Shown one piece after another: positions 1-8,549 of a stretch of DNA of 37,755 bases. The DNA lies in NCBI GenBank assembly GCA_900554315.1, contig USGP01000011.1, forward strand, positions 1 to 37,755, read 5' to 3'. The first letter of the stretch is position 1; every line of letters starts with the position of its first letter. This DNA comes from an uncultured Mycoplasmatota bacterium (GTDB lineage Bacteria; Bacillota_I; Bacilli_A; RF39; UBA660). The notes under the pieces are model-generated. The model was not told the origin of the DNA, did no database searches, and saw only the letters and a program-made list of their open reading frames with translations. The translations under genes and the position numbers were made by a program.

Positions 1-749
1 TATAAATAAATATTTTTTCTATCTTTAAAAATCTTATACATAGTAAATATAACCATAAAAGCGAAAAGAAAAAAATATAAATTAATTCCATTACTATTTT
101 TAGAAAAATCAAAAAGGCCAAAAATACATAAATCTAAAAATTCTTTCCAACTGTCAGAAAAGATCAAATAAATACCAAATATACCAACAGGTACAAGCAT
201 CCCAATAATTCTTTTTAAAAACTTCTTAAAATCTTTTACATAATAAAAACTAACTAAAAATAAACAAAAGCCAACAGACTGTTTGGTCAAAATACTAAGT
301 CCTAAAACAAAACCAATAAGATAATCATTAGCATTTTTCTTTTCTAAAATAATAAGTAAAACAAATAAGAAAAATAAAAATAAATTATAACTTGGAAAAG
401 AAAAAGGCAATGGAAAAAAGAAAAACAAAATAATAAACCAAGCTTTTTCTTTTAACAAATAGAATAACATAAAACATAAAATAGTTAAAATAATGGCTTG
501 TTCTATATGAAATACCAACATATTAGAACCAAACAAATGAAAGCCAAGAGACATTAAAAATGGATAAAAAGGCGTTAAAATCATATTAAAATCTTTATAA
601 GGAACAAGACCAGAATAAATATTATGAGCAAATCCATAATTCCATACTTCATCCAAATTCAAAGGAACAAGAAATAAATTCCAAACTAAAAATAGGATAA
701 ATAAAAATAAAAATAGGATGATTGGCCGAACATCAACTCTTTTTAGCAT
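1..749 (-). CDS. GT-C glycosyltransferase-like membrane protein, partial (3' end beyond the window)
   Basis: This reading frame is open from an ATG at 749 to the left edge, giving about 249 residues; the C-terminus lies outside the window. The start follows the stop of the upstream paralogue (751-753) by one base, and an AGGTGA ribosome site lies inside the end of that gene. The protein is very hydrophobic with many predicted membrane segments. An N-terminal segment is followed by the loop LDEVWNYGFAHNIYSG, and LTKQSVG follows later. The loop recalls the acidic first extracytoplasmic loop of GT-C (ArnT/PMT-like) enzymes, which use polyprenyl-phosphate sugar donors. Of the three tandem copies this is the only one with an intact Asp-Glu pair there. 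The glycosyltransferase role is inferred from fold-level features only; substrate and acceptor are unknown. Confidence 0.7.
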   Translation of the reverse strand, partial: MLKRVDVRPIILFLFLFILFLVWNLFLVPLNLDEVWNYGFAHNIYSGLVPYKDFNMILTPFYPFLMSLGFHLFGSNMLVFHIEQAIILTILCFMLFYLLKEKAWFIILFFFFPLPFSFPSYNLFLFFLFVLLIILEKKNANDYLIGFVLGLSILTKQSVGFCLFLVSFYYVKDFKKFLKRIIGMLVPVGIFGIYLIFSDSWKEFLDLCIFGLFDFSKNSNGINLYFFLFAFMVIFTMYKIFKDRKNIYL

Positions 750-750
750 A

Positions 751-2085
751 TTACTCACCTCGATACTCATAAACTACATATTGATTTTTCTTTTCTACCA
801 CCCTACTATATTTTTGAATATATCGAGTAGTATCAATTTCAAATTGTTCATTATTTTTTTTGGCACGTCTATATTCAGCTTGATCCAATATATAATAACA
901 ATCTCCTAAATCTTTTACTTTTTGAATCATTTTTTCCGTTCCATGATATCCAAAATTTCCAGATAAATAAACTGCAAAATAGTTTAGCTTCTCTTCTCTT
1001 TTTATTTTAATCCAAGGATTTTCACTAGATAAGATTTCTACATTCCCCTTCTTTTGATATTTAGAATATAACTGATCTAATACCAAAAAAGAATCTCTAG
1101 AATCTTCCGCAGTATACAAAAAATTAAAGTTATGAATTCCTAAAAAAGAATGCTTTTCTCCTCCAAATTGTAAAAAAATATTAAATACCACAACCATAAA
1201 ACATAATAGAAGAGACAAATTTCGGATATAATTTGTAGAAATTGGCAACTTATTCATAAGTAAAAGTGATACTGCCACCAAATAAACATAGAAATGATAA
1301 TAAGAAAAAATAGGAATCATAACAGAGAAAAACGCTAAGACATAATAACCTAATATATCTTTCGGATTTTTAATAACATATAGAATACTAATGATAAAAA
1401 GTAAAATAGCTAATACAAAATAACCAGTAACAACTTCTGTATTATTAGAAGCAAAATCAAAAAGACCTAAAACGCACAAATCAAAGAAAGCAGAAAAACT
1501 ATGGGTAATAAGTAAAAAGAAAAGATAAATAAAACAAGGAATACAAAAACCTAAAACTCTTTTTCCTAACCTTTTTAAGTCTTTAAAACAAATAACAATA
1601 CTAGGAAGTAATAAAAAAATACCAACTGTCTGTTTCGTTAAAACAGCTATCCCTAAAACAACACCAATCCATAAATCACTCTTTTTTCTTTGTTCTAAAT
1701 AAACCAATAATATTACCAAAACAAGTAAGAAGAAATTATAAGTTGGTGTAAAGACTAAGAAACTAGGGAAACACATAAAAAATAAAAACATCCACGCTTT
1801 TTTTTGAAACAATTGATACAATAAATAAAAAGCAAATGTAAAAAATAATGCTTGCTCTATTAAAAATACTAAATTATTATGACAAAGAAACATTCCTAAA
1901 GACATAATCATAGGATAAAAACCAGGTGTAATCATATTAATCTCAACAAAAGGAGTTTGAAATTTAGAAAGTGCATAACTAAATCCATAATTCCATATAG
2001 CATCATACGTATTAATAGAACTAAAAAAGACTAAGATACCTAAAGCAAACAAAAATACAAAAACATAACGTACAACATTCTTCAT
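751..2085 (-). CDS. GT-C glycosyltransferase-like membrane protein (tandem paralogue 2)
   Basis: The product has 444 residues, with roughly ten hydrophobic segments over the first 310 and a soluble C-terminal part of about 130 residues rich in Lys, Glu and Tyr. It is clearly paralogous to its neighbours on both sides: it shares the first-loop pattern YDAIWNYGFSYALS, the loop TPGFYPMIMSLG, LTKQTVG, and FDLCVLGLFDF. The C-terminal region contains FGYHGTEKMIQKVKDL, matched by GYDGIHKMIKMI in paralogue 3. The Glu of the presumed acidic pair is Ala here, so catalytic competence is uncertain. It starts 2 bases after the next upstream gene and is followed after 1 base by the third copy, so the three are translationally close-packed. 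It probably acts in the membrane on an envelope glycan or lipid-linked sugar, but that is inference. Confidence 0.72.
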   Translation of the reverse strand: MKNVVRYVFVFLFALGILVFFSSINTYDAIWNYGFSYALSKFQTPFVEINMITPGFYPMIMSLGMFLCHNNLVFLIEQALFFTFAFYLLYQLFQKKAWMFLFFMCFPSFLVFTPTYNFFLLVLVILLVYLEQRKKSDLWIGVVLGIAVLTKQTVGIFLLLPSIVICFKDLKRLGKRVLGFCIPCFIYLFFLLITHSFSAFFDLCVLGLFDFASNNTEVVTGYFVLAILLFIISILYVIKNPKDILGYYVLAFFSVMIPIFSYYHFYVYLVAVSLLLMNKLPISTNYIRNLSLLLCFMVVVFNIFLQFGGEKHSFLGIHNFNFLYTAEDSRDSFLVLDQLYSKYQKKGNVEILSSENPWIKIKREEKLNYFAVYLSGNFGYHGTEKMIQKVKDLGDCYYILDQAEYRRAKKNNEQFEIDTTRYIQKYSRVVEKKNQYVVYEYRGE

Positions 2086-2087
2086 AA

Positions 2088-3440
2088 TTATTCTCCTTCT
2101 AAATAATAGATTTCATAAAAATCAAATTTCTTTACCAATTTACCATGGTTAATAATATATTTTACTGCTTCTTTCATATATTGTTGTGCAGAACTTTTAC
2201 TTTGATAAGCTTCTCTGTCTATAACAAAATAACTTTCCTTCTCTTGTTGAATCATCTTAATCATTTTATGAATACCATCATATCCATAATTGCCATAATT
2301 AGGAAGATCAAAATACGTAATATCTAAATTATTTTTTATCTTATAAAAATAGTTTTCACTTCCTCGTAAGAAAAACACAACTGAAGAATCCAATTTTTTA
2401 ACATAATTTTCTAACTTTTGAAATCTCTCATCATAACTATAAGAAACAATACTATAAGGAAAATTTGTATAATTAACAAAAATCATATGATGGATACTAA
2501 GTTTTTCAACCCCAAGCCAAATAAAACTAAGAGCTAGTGAAAAAATAATACAATGTAATGCAATATCTCTTTTTATATTAATATCTTCAAGTAGTAATAA
2601 TAAAAATACAGCTAAAAACAAAGAGACATGATAATAATCTATAATTGGATATACACAACTAGAAAAAAGTAATACATAATAATTCTTAATATCTTTAGGC
2701 TTCTTTATAATACGAATCACCAAAAAAATCATAGAAATTACAAATAAAACAACATAAAAACTTTCATAAGAAAAATTATCATGACCAAAATCAAATAATC
2801 CTAAAAAGCATAAATCAAAAAATTGTACTAAATTTCCTTGGATGAAGAATAATATCAAAGCACAGATAACTGGTATACAAAAACCCAAGATTCTTACAAA
2901 AAATTTTTTATAATCGACAAACAAATAATAAATAGATGCCAACAACAGCAATCCTCCTACTGTTTGCTTTGTTAAAAAACAACATCCTAATAAAACACCT
3001 ACTAAAATATCTGACTTCTGTTGTTTTTCACAATAAAAAAGAATAACCAAAAAAAATAACAATAGAAAATTATAACCAGGAAATAAAACAGAAGACATAG
3101 AAATAGGAAAAGAAATACACAATAAAATGAGATACAACCAAGTCTTTTTTCCATACATAGTAAATAAAAAATAAAAAAGAATAGTTAGTAATAAAGCTTG
3201 TTCCAAATAAAAAACTAAAATAGATTTAGAAAAAAATAAAAATATAGAATATAAATAAGGAGCTAAAGGAGGAATAACCAAGTTAAAGTCTAAATAAGGT
3301 ATTTCTCCCCTACTAATAGCATAACTAAATCCAAAATTAACATAAGTATCTCCTCTTTGAATATTAAAGAAAACAACTAAAGAAACAAAAAAGAATAAAA
3401 ACAAAAATAAATACTTACTGCAACTTAATACTTTTTTCAT
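2088..3440 (-). CDS. GT-C glycosyltransferase-like membrane protein (tandem paralogue 3)
   Basis: The product is a 450-residue polytopic membrane protein with the same architecture as the two genes downstream: an N-terminal helix, then RGDTYVNFGFSYAISRG, then a run of hydrophobic helices with FLTKQTVGG, FFDLCFLGLFDFG, and a soluble C-terminal part of about 125 residues. The position that is Asp-Glu in the first copy is Asp-Thr here. The start ATG lies 3 bases after divIB, so it is the first of three paralogues attached to the end of the murG-murB-divIB operon. The context suggests a cell-envelope job, but nothing in the sequence names a substrate. A non-enzymatic or divergent membrane protein family is the main alternative. 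Confidence 0.72.
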   Translation of the reverse strand: MKKVLSCSKYLFLFLFFFVSLVVFFNIQRGDTYVNFGFSYAISRGEIPYLDFNLVIPPLAPYLYSIFLFFSKSILVFYLEQALLLTILFYFLFTMYGKKTWLYLILLCISFPISMSSVLFPGYNFLLLFFLVILFYCEKQQKSDILVGVLLGCCFLTKQTVGGLLLLASIYYLFVDYKKFFVRILGFCIPVICALILFFIQGNLVQFFDLCFLGLFDFGHDNFSYESFYVVLFVISMIFLVIRIIKKPKDIKNYYVLLFSSCVYPIIDYYHVSLFLAVFLLLLLEDINIKRDIALHCIIFSLALSFIWLGVEKLSIHHMIFVNYTNFPYSIVSYSYDERFQKLENYVKKLDSSVVFFLRGSENYFYKIKNNLDITYFDLPNYGNYGYDGIHKMIKMIQQEKESYFVIDREAYQSKSSAQQYMKEAVKYIINHGKLVKKFDFYEIYYLEGE

Positions 3441-3443
3441 ATT

Positions 3444-4139
3444 CTACTCCATAATCTGAAAATGATTACCACTATCCAAATATAAAATTCCCTTTTTATT
3501 TTCCAATTGACTTAATACATCATTATAATAATTAATCATATCAAACTTAGTCAAAGTCAAATAAACCATATTTCCATCATCCATATACAATAAGAAGCGA
3601 TCTTTATCATAATCATTAGGTTTATATTCGATATCCGAAATCTTACCTAAAATATCTTTTTTTATATGAGCCATCCCCTGAATAAAAGATTTGTATTTAT
3701 TATCTGGTACATAATTGATAAGTCTTGGTATACGAAACAAATCAATTTCATCACTCAACGCAACTTCTTCCTTATCAGAAAAAACTACAGTTTGATTTGT
3801 ATTATTAATAAATAAAGGCTTATTTTCATTGATATCTAATTCTAACACATGAAAAAACTTTCTATGAATTTGAACATCTGAAATGTAAGGAGATTCCTCT
3901 AACTTCTTTTCCATTTCATGAGTAGAAGACAACCAAAAACTAGGATAATTTTTAACACCAGCCAATTCTAAAATATAATCATCATTTAAATAAGTTGTAT
4001 TTTTAACAATCAAATTATAAATTGGTAATTGCAAGTAATAATACACACCAAAAGATAGTCCCCCAATCAAAAGAAGCACTATAAGAAAAGGCAATAATTT
4101 TATTTTACGTTTTTTAACTATCTTTTTAGCCACGAGCAT
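3444..4139 (-). CDS. divIB: Cell division protein DivIB/FtsQ
   Basis: The product has a short basic cytoplasmic N-terminus (VAKKIVKKRKIK), one transmembrane helix (about residues 15-38), then an extracytoplasmic POTRA-like region beginning IYNLIVKNTTYLNDDYI with the typical SPYISDVQIHRKF segment, and a beta domain. This is the DivIB/FtsQ layout, a septal divisome protein that works with FtsL and DivIC. Length (231) is slightly short for DivIB. Several starts are possible. The ATG at 4139 overlaps the murB stop as TAATG. A GTG at 4133 has a better-spaced GGGAG, and a TTG at 4148 would extend the protein by 3 residues. It follows murB as in Bacillus (murG-murB-divIB), which supports the assignment. 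Confidence 0.85.
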   Translation of the reverse strand: MLVAKKIVKKRKIKLLPFLIVLLLIGGLSFGVYYYLQLPIYNLIVKNTTYLNDDYILELAGVKNYPSFWLSSTHEMEKKLEESPYISDVQIHRKFFHVLELDINENKPLFINNTNQTVVFSDKEEVALSDEIDLFRIPRLINYVPDNKYKSFIQGMAHIKKDILGKISDIEYKPNDYDKDRFLLYMDDGNMVYLTLTKFDMINYYNDVLSQLENKKGILYLDSGNHFQIME

Positions 4140-5047
4140 TACTCCCAATTAACAAATTCTTGTTCTACTTTTAACTCAACCTGATACTCTTCCCTGACTT
4201 TTTCTCTAACATATTCAATTAATTGTTTAATATCTTCACTAGTTGCATGATCATAATTTACTATAAAATTAGCATGTTTCTCACTAACTTTAGCACCTCC
4301 AATAGAATAACCTTTAAGTCCTAGCTGTTCAATCATCTGACCAGCAAACATTCCTTCGGGATTACGAAAAACAGAGCCTGCAGAAGGATACTCTAAAGGT
4401 TGAGATTCCATTCTTCTTTTACGACGATCGCGAATAACTTCCTCTAAAGCATTTTTATTTCCCTTATCCAAGCGTAAAACAACTTCCAAACAAATATATC
4501 CTGGATGAGACTGTAAAAACGAACTACGATAATGAAAATTCATCTCTTTATTTTCTAATTTAATAATTCTTAAATCTGGCGTTAATACCGTAACATCTTG
4601 CACTACATATCCCATGTCACTCTTATAAGCACCTGCATTCATGTATACAGCGCCACCAACAGTACCAGGAATACCAGAAGCAAATTCCAAACCAGCAAGT
4701 CCCCTTTTTGCAACCTGCATAGAAAGTTTAACAAGTGAATATCCCGCACCCACACGAATCTTAGTAGGCGTTAAAAATTCTAAATCATTTAACTCTTCTA
4801 AACGAATAATAACCCCATTATATCGTTTACTACTGAACAATAAATTAGAACCATTACCAATCACTTTAAACTGAATATGATTATCCTGTAAAAAATGAAG
4901 TAATTTTCTTAAAGCAGAAATATCTTTTGGATAAACCATAGCATCACAAATACCACCAACACGATAAGTCGTATATCTATCCAAAGAGACATCTGCCTCT
5001 ACTTTTCCAATATTCAAACTTTCTAATTGCTTTATTATCTGATTCAT
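4139..5047 (-). CDS. murB: UDP-N-acetylenolpyruvoylglucosamine reductase MurB
   Basis: MurB reduces the enolpyruvyl group of UDP-GlcNAc-enolpyruvate with NADPH and FAD to give UDP-MurNAc in cytoplasmic peptidoglycan synthesis. Visible signatures are the FAD-binding YTTYRVGG, the GNGSNLLFS loop, the glycine-rich EFASGIPGTVGGAVYMNAGA, the substrate/catalytic Arg in YRSSF, and the catalytic Ser in SAGSVFRNP. The C-terminus has KHANFIVN and a Glu-rich end. Length (302) is typical of the B. subtilis-type (type II) enzyme. I chose the ATG one base after the murG stop, preceded by GGTGA; TTG and GTG codons a few residues upstream (to 5059) are also in frame. It overlaps divIB by one base and follows murG. 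Confidence 0.95.
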   Translation of the reverse strand: MNQIIKQLESLNIGKVEADVSLDRYTTYRVGGICDAMVYPKDISALRKLLHFLQDNHIQFKVIGNGSNLLFSSKRYNGVIIRLEELNDLEFLTPTKIRVGAGYSLVKLSMQVAKRGLAGLEFASGIPGTVGGAVYMNAGAYKSDMGYVVQDVTVLTPDLRIIKLENKEMNFHYRSSFLQSHPGYICLEVVLRLDKGNKNALEEVIRDRRKRRMESQPLEYPSAGSVFRNPEGMFAGQMIEQLGLKGYSIGGAKVSEKHANFIVNYDHATSEDIKQLIEYVREKVREEYQVELKVEQEFVNWE

Positions 5048-5048
5048 T

Positions 5049-6128
5049 TTATTCACCAACTAACTTCAAAATCTCCTGATATATCTTTGTAAGTGAATCC
5101 TTAATGCCAAAAGACTGACTAGCCTTTTTCATAGACAAATAAACATGTTTATCTGAAAGAATAGAATCAATCTTTTGACATAAAGCATCACCCGAAAAAT
5201 CTTTTTCTTCTAATATGGTACAAGCACCAGCATCTTCCAATTCTTTTGCATTTAAATATTGATGATTATGAGTAACATAAGGAGAAGGTACTAAAATAGA
5301 AGGTAATCCAATTCCAGTAATCTCAGAAATGGTAGAAGCTCCAGCACGTGAAACCATTAAATCTGTATCTTTCATAATCTGAATTAACTCTTCCGTATAA
5401 GGAAGTAATTTGACATTATCTGGAATATCTAACTCTTTATATTCATCATAATAGGCTTTTCCCGTAATAACTAATACTTGATAATTTTTTCCTCTAAACT
5501 TACCAATAGCTTTTTTTAACTTCTGAGTCATCGTAGTAGAGCCCAAAGACCCCATAACAATAAGAACTAATTTTTTATAAGAAGAAAATCCATATTTACT
5601 TTTAGAAACCTTATCAATCATCAAAATTTCCTCACTTCTAGGATTTCCCGTATATACAGTTTTTTCCTTTGGGAAATATTGAATACTACCTGGCAAAGAA
5701 ACACAAATAGTATCTACAAATTTAGCCAAAAATTTATTAGAAAGCCCCGGAATAGAATTTTGTTCATGAATCATAGTCTTAACATGTAACTTATGAGCAG
5801 CATATAAAACAGGTGCTGTAATATATCCCCCTACTCCAATAACAATATCCGGTTCAAATTCTTTAATAATTTCTTTAGAACGTTTAATAGCCTTCAAAAA
5901 CTTCTTCATGACAGAAAAATTCGAAAAAACATTCTTTCGATTTAAACCTTTTATTTCTACTCCTACAAAGTCAATTCCTCTAGCTGGAACAATATCTTTC
6001 TCCATACGATCTGTTGTTCCAACATATAAAATTTTACTATTTTTATCTTCTTTTTTGATTCGTTCAATAATCGCTAACGCAGGATAAATATGACCACCAG
6101 TACCTCCAGCTGCTACTATAACCCTCAT
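5049..6128 (-). CDS. murG: UDP-N-acetylglucosamine transferase MurG (lipid II synthesis)
   Basis: MurG adds GlcNAc from UDP-GlcNAc to lipid I, giving lipid II, at the cytoplasmic face of the membrane. The sequence shows the N-terminal G-loop GGTGGHIYPALA, the second glycine loop VGVGGYITAPVLYAA, HEQNSIPGLSNK, TGNPRSEE, VMGSLGS, and the donor-binding C-terminal SRAGASTISEITGIG with PSPYVTHNHQYLNA. All are hallmark GT28/MurG motifs, and 359 residues is the usual length. ATG at 6128 is preceded by TAGGAGTG. It is the first gene of the leftward murG-murB-divIB-(three membrane proteins) run, downstream of a recognisable promoter at 6205-6233. Confidence 0.96.
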   Translation of the reverse strand: MRVIVAAGGTGGHIYPALAIIERIKKEDKNSKILYVGTTDRMEKDIVPARGIDFVGVEIKGLNRKNVFSNFSVMKKFLKAIKRSKEIIKEFEPDIVIGVGGYITAPVLYAAHKLHVKTMIHEQNSIPGLSNKFLAKFVDTICVSLPGSIQYFPKEKTVYTGNPRSEEILMIDKVSKSKYGFSSYKKLVLIVMGSLGSTTMTQKLKKAIGKFRGKNYQVLVITGKAYYDEYKELDIPDNVKLLPYTEELIQIMKDTDLMVSRAGASTISEITGIGLPSILVPSPYVTHNHQYLNAKELEDAGACTILEEKDFSGDALCQKIDSILSDKHVYLSMKKASQSFGIKDSLTKIYQEILKLVGE

Positions 6129-6204
6129 CGAATCACTCCTAAATCACTAAATTTTATTCCAAATATGAAAAAAATATAATAGACATATCCATAATGATAA
6201 GAAA

Positions 6205-6233
6205 ATTATAACGCAGATTGTAAAATAAGTAAA
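6205..6233 (-). promoter_or_regulatory. Putative sigma-A promoter of the murG operon
   Basis: On the minus strand TTTACT (6228-6233) is followed by a 17-base spacer and a perfect TATAAT (6205-6210), about 77 bases upstream of the murG start. It is read from consensus only. Confidence 0.55.
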
Positions 6234-6248
6234 TAATATCAAGACAAA

Positions 6249-6277
6249 TTGTCATTTAGAAAAATCTATGTTAAAAT
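6249..6277 (+). promoter_or_regulatory. Putative sigma-A promoter of tmcAL-gmk
   Basis: TTGTCA (6249-6254), a 17-base spacer and TAAAAT (6272-6277) lie 25 bases upstream of the tmcAL start, which has a GAGGG ribosome site. The promoter is divergent from, and just upstream of, the murG promoter. Confidence 0.55.
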
Positions 6278-6302
6278 ATGTTAACAAGAAAAGAGGGATA
6301 CC

Positions 6303-7466
6303 ATGGCAAGTGTTGGAATTATTGCAGAATATAATCCATTTCATAACGGACATTTATACCAAATTCAAGAAATAAAGAAAAAATATAAAGATGCTACTAT
6401 TGTAATAGCAATGAGCGGTAATTTTACCCAACGAGGAGAGCCTGCTATCATAGATAAATGGACCCGAGCAGCTTTAGCAATCAAAAATGGTGCAGACCTA
6501 GTAGTAGAAATACCATATGTTTTCACAACACAAAGTGCGGACTATTATAGTTATGCCGGTATCACTTTATTAGAAAACTTAAAAGTAGACAAATTAATAT
6601 TTGGAAGTGAATCCAATAATATAGAAGATATAACAGAAATCGCCAAAGCTGAACTCGAAAATGAAGATTTTGATAAACTCGTAAAAATTTATTCTAAATT
6701 CGGTTATAACTACCCCACTGCTCTATCCCTAACTTTAAAAGATTTAACAGGAAAAGTAATTAATACTCCTAACGATATTTTAGGAATTACATATATCAAA
6801 ACAATTTTAAAAAATAATTATAATATTAAACCAGAAACTATAAAAAGAACCAATGACTATCATGATAAAACAATAACTGGAACGATAAGTAGCGCTACTT
6901 CTATACGTGAAAATATAAATGATTTAGAAAAAATAAAAACAGCAATTCCCAAAAATACATACAAAGTATTACAAAATAATATCATTCATCAAAAAAAAGA
7001 TTATTATACTTATTTAAAATATAAAATTCTAACAGATGCTAACCTAGAGCAATATCACTTAGTAGACCAAGAACTAGCAAGTAAATTAAAAAAATATATT
7101 ACCTCTTCCAAAAATTATGAAGAACTAATTCAAAAGGCAAAATCTAAAAACGAAACATACAGTAAAATATCTAGAGCTTTACTACAAATACTTTGCAATT
7201 ATACAAAAGAAGAACATAAAAAGCATAAAAAAATCACTTATATTCGTCTATTAGGTTTTAATAAAAATGGTAAAAATTATTTAAACCAAATAAAAAAAGA
7301 GATGACATTACCTATTATCAGTAAAATATCTAGAAACCAAGATTCTATGTTAACCCTTGAATTAAATACAACAAAGATATATACTTTACCATATAAAAAC
7401 CAAGAAGAAGAATTTAAAAAGGAATATCAATGTAATCTTTACAGAAAGGAAGATGAAGATGATTAA
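6303..7466 (+). CDS. tmcAL: tRNA(Met) cytidine acetate ligase TmcAL (YlbM family)
   Basis: TmcAL makes N4-acetylcytidine at the wobble position of elongator tRNA(Met), using acetate and ATP. The N-terminus GIIAEYNPFHNGHLYQI contains the HxGH signature of nucleotidyltransferase-fold adenylate-forming enzymes. It is followed by MSGNFTQRGEPAIIDKWTRA, NGADLVVEIP and TQSADYYSYAG, all characteristic of the family (formerly DUF795). Length (387) fits. The C-terminal half is Lys/Asn-rich, in keeping with the base composition. The gene overlaps gmk by 8 bases at its end, so the two should be translationally coupled. Confidence 0.93.
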   Translation: MASVGIIAEYNPFHNGHLYQIQEIKKKYKDATIVIAMSGNFTQRGEPAIIDKWTRAALAIKNGADLVVEIPYVFTTQSADYYSYAGITLLENLKVDKLIFGSESNNIEDITEIAKAELENEDFDKLVKIYSKFGYNYPTALSLTLKDLTGKVINTPNDILGITYIKTILKNNYNIKPETIKRTNDYHDKTITGTISSATSIRENINDLEKIKTAIPKNTYKVLQNNIIHQKKDYYTYLKYKILTDANLEQYHLVDQELASKLKKYITSSKNYEELIQKAKSKNETYSKISRALLQILCNYTKEEHKKHKKITYIRLLGFNKNGKNYLNQIKKEMTLPIISKISRNQDSMLTLELNTTKIYTLPYKNQEEEFKKEYQCNLYRKEDEDD

Positions 7467-8154
7467 GCAAAAAAAGACAGGTCAATTAATTGTAATCTCC
7501 GCACCAAGCGGATGTGGAAAAGGAAGTATTATTGCTGGTTTATTAGAAAGAAATGATAACATTTGGTTATCTGTTTCTACAACCAGTAGAAAACCTAGAA
7601 GTAATGACACTCCAGGAGTAACTTATAATTTTGTTTCAAAAGAAGAATTTGAACAACTAATCAAAGAAAATCACTTTCTAGAATATACATACTATGCAGG
7701 AAATTATTATGGTACCCCTAGAGGAACAATAAAAGAAAAACTAAATCAAGGAAAAGATGTCCTTCTAGAAATAGAAATTGAAGGTGCTGCCAACATCAAA
7801 AAATTAGTACCCGAAGCAATATTTATCTTTATCCTACCCCCATCTTTAAAAACTATGGTAAAGCGTCTAAAAAAGCGTGGGACAGACTCCAAAGAAAAAA
7901 TACTAGAACGTTTTCATCAAGCATATAAAGAAATAAATGAAGTAACAAAATACAACTATGTTGTAGTAAACGATATATTAGAAGATGCTATTGATAAAGT
8001 AGATTCCATTATTAAAGCAGAAAAATGTCGTGTAGATCGTATTGAAGAAGTATTTGTAGATACAAAAGAAGAAGAGATTCATGAATTATTGATGGAAGAC
8101 GAAAAAGAATTTGAAAATGAAAATCTATCTGAAAAATTAGACGAAAATGTCTAA
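7459..8154 (+). CDS. gmk: Guanylate kinase
   Basis: Gmk phosphorylates GMP to GDP with ATP. It has the P-loop SAPSGCGKGSI, the GMP-binding STTSRKPR and GVTYNFVSKEEFE, LEYTYYAGNYYGTPRG, and the lid-type KRLKKRGTDS followed by YNYVVVND. I prefer ATG 7459 because AAAGGA lies 8 bases upstream; the in-frame ATG at 7453 is too close to it. The protein (231 residues) is longer than the usual 200-210 because of an acidic C-terminal tail rich in Glu after the kinase core. The stop codon lies inside the terminator hairpin. Confidence 0.95.
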   Translation: MIKQKKTGQLIVISAPSGCGKGSIIAGLLERNDNIWLSVSTTSRKPRSNDTPGVTYNFVSKEEFEQLIKENHFLEYTYYAGNYYGTPRGTIKEKLNQGKDVLLEIEIEGAANIKKLVPEAIFIFILPPSLKTMVKRLKKRGTDSKEKILERFHQAYKEINEVTKYNYVVVNDILEDAIDKVDSIIKAEKCRVDRIEEVFVDTKEEEIHELLMEDEKEFENENLSEKLDENV

Positions 8155-8159
8155 TTTTT
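8132..8159 (+). terminator. Intrinsic terminator overlapping the end of gmk
   Basis: An 11-bp inverted repeat (AAAAATTAGAC, loop GAAAAT, GTCTAATTTTT) runs directly into a T-tract. The gmk TAA (8152-8154) is inside the right arm. Confidence 0.75.
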
Positions 8160-8194
8160 TTCATAATGTGTTATGATTAAGATGAGGCGATAAT

Positions 8195-8533
8195 ATGAAA
8201 GAAAGAATATTAAATTATGTAAAAGAAACAGACAACTTAATCAATAAAAAAGAAAAAGTAGCAAAAGAAAGATTAGAATACCATTTAATTCAAATTGAGC
8301 AATTTCAACACGAAAGACTAATTCATTTAATTGTAACAGTTTTTGTTGGAATTGTAGCAATCTTATTCTTCTTATTCGGAATATTTTTACAAAATATAGG
8401 AATATTATTAGTATTTATTATTTTAGTTTGTCTATTTATCCCCTATATCTTACACTATTACTTATTAGAAAACAATGTACAAAAGTTGTATGATCAATAT
8501 GATAAATTACTAAAAAAACAAGATAGCAAATAA
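8195..8533 (+). CDS. Small two-helix membrane protein of unknown function
   Basis: The 112-residue product has a charged N-terminal region of about 45 residues, probably helical (NLINKKEKVAKERLEYHL). Two adjacent hydrophobic segments follow (about 46-66 and 68-87, with LFGIFLQN between them), and then a charged C-terminal tail with LYDQYDKLLKKQDSK. No family is recognised. ATG 8195 is preceded by GAGGCG at suitable spacing. It lies 40 bases after gmk but beyond gmk's terminator, so it may have its own promoter. The stop codon lies in the loop of a bidirectional terminator shared with the convergent gene at 8534. Confidence 0.65.
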   Translation: MKERILNYVKETDNLINKKEKVAKERLEYHLIQIEQFQHERLIHLIVTVFVGIVAILFFLFGIFLQNIGILLVFIILVCLFIPYILHYYLLENNVQKLYDQYDKLLKKQDSK

Positions 8534-8549
8534 CTATCTTGTTTTTTTT
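8519..8549 (+). terminator. Bidirectional intrinsic terminator between convergent genes
   Basis: CAAGATAG, loop CAAATAA, CTATCTTG is followed by eight T on the plus strand and has A-rich sequence on the other side, so it can act in both directions. Both convergent stop codons (8531-8533 plus; 8534-8536 minus) fall within the hairpin and touch each other. Confidence 0.75.

Noticed and set aside
718..909. Plus-strand frame of 63 residues over the junction of two membrane-protein genes
   Set aside because: It is the antisense shadow of AT-rich hydrophobic coding sequence and has no ribosome site; the minus-strand genes explain the region.
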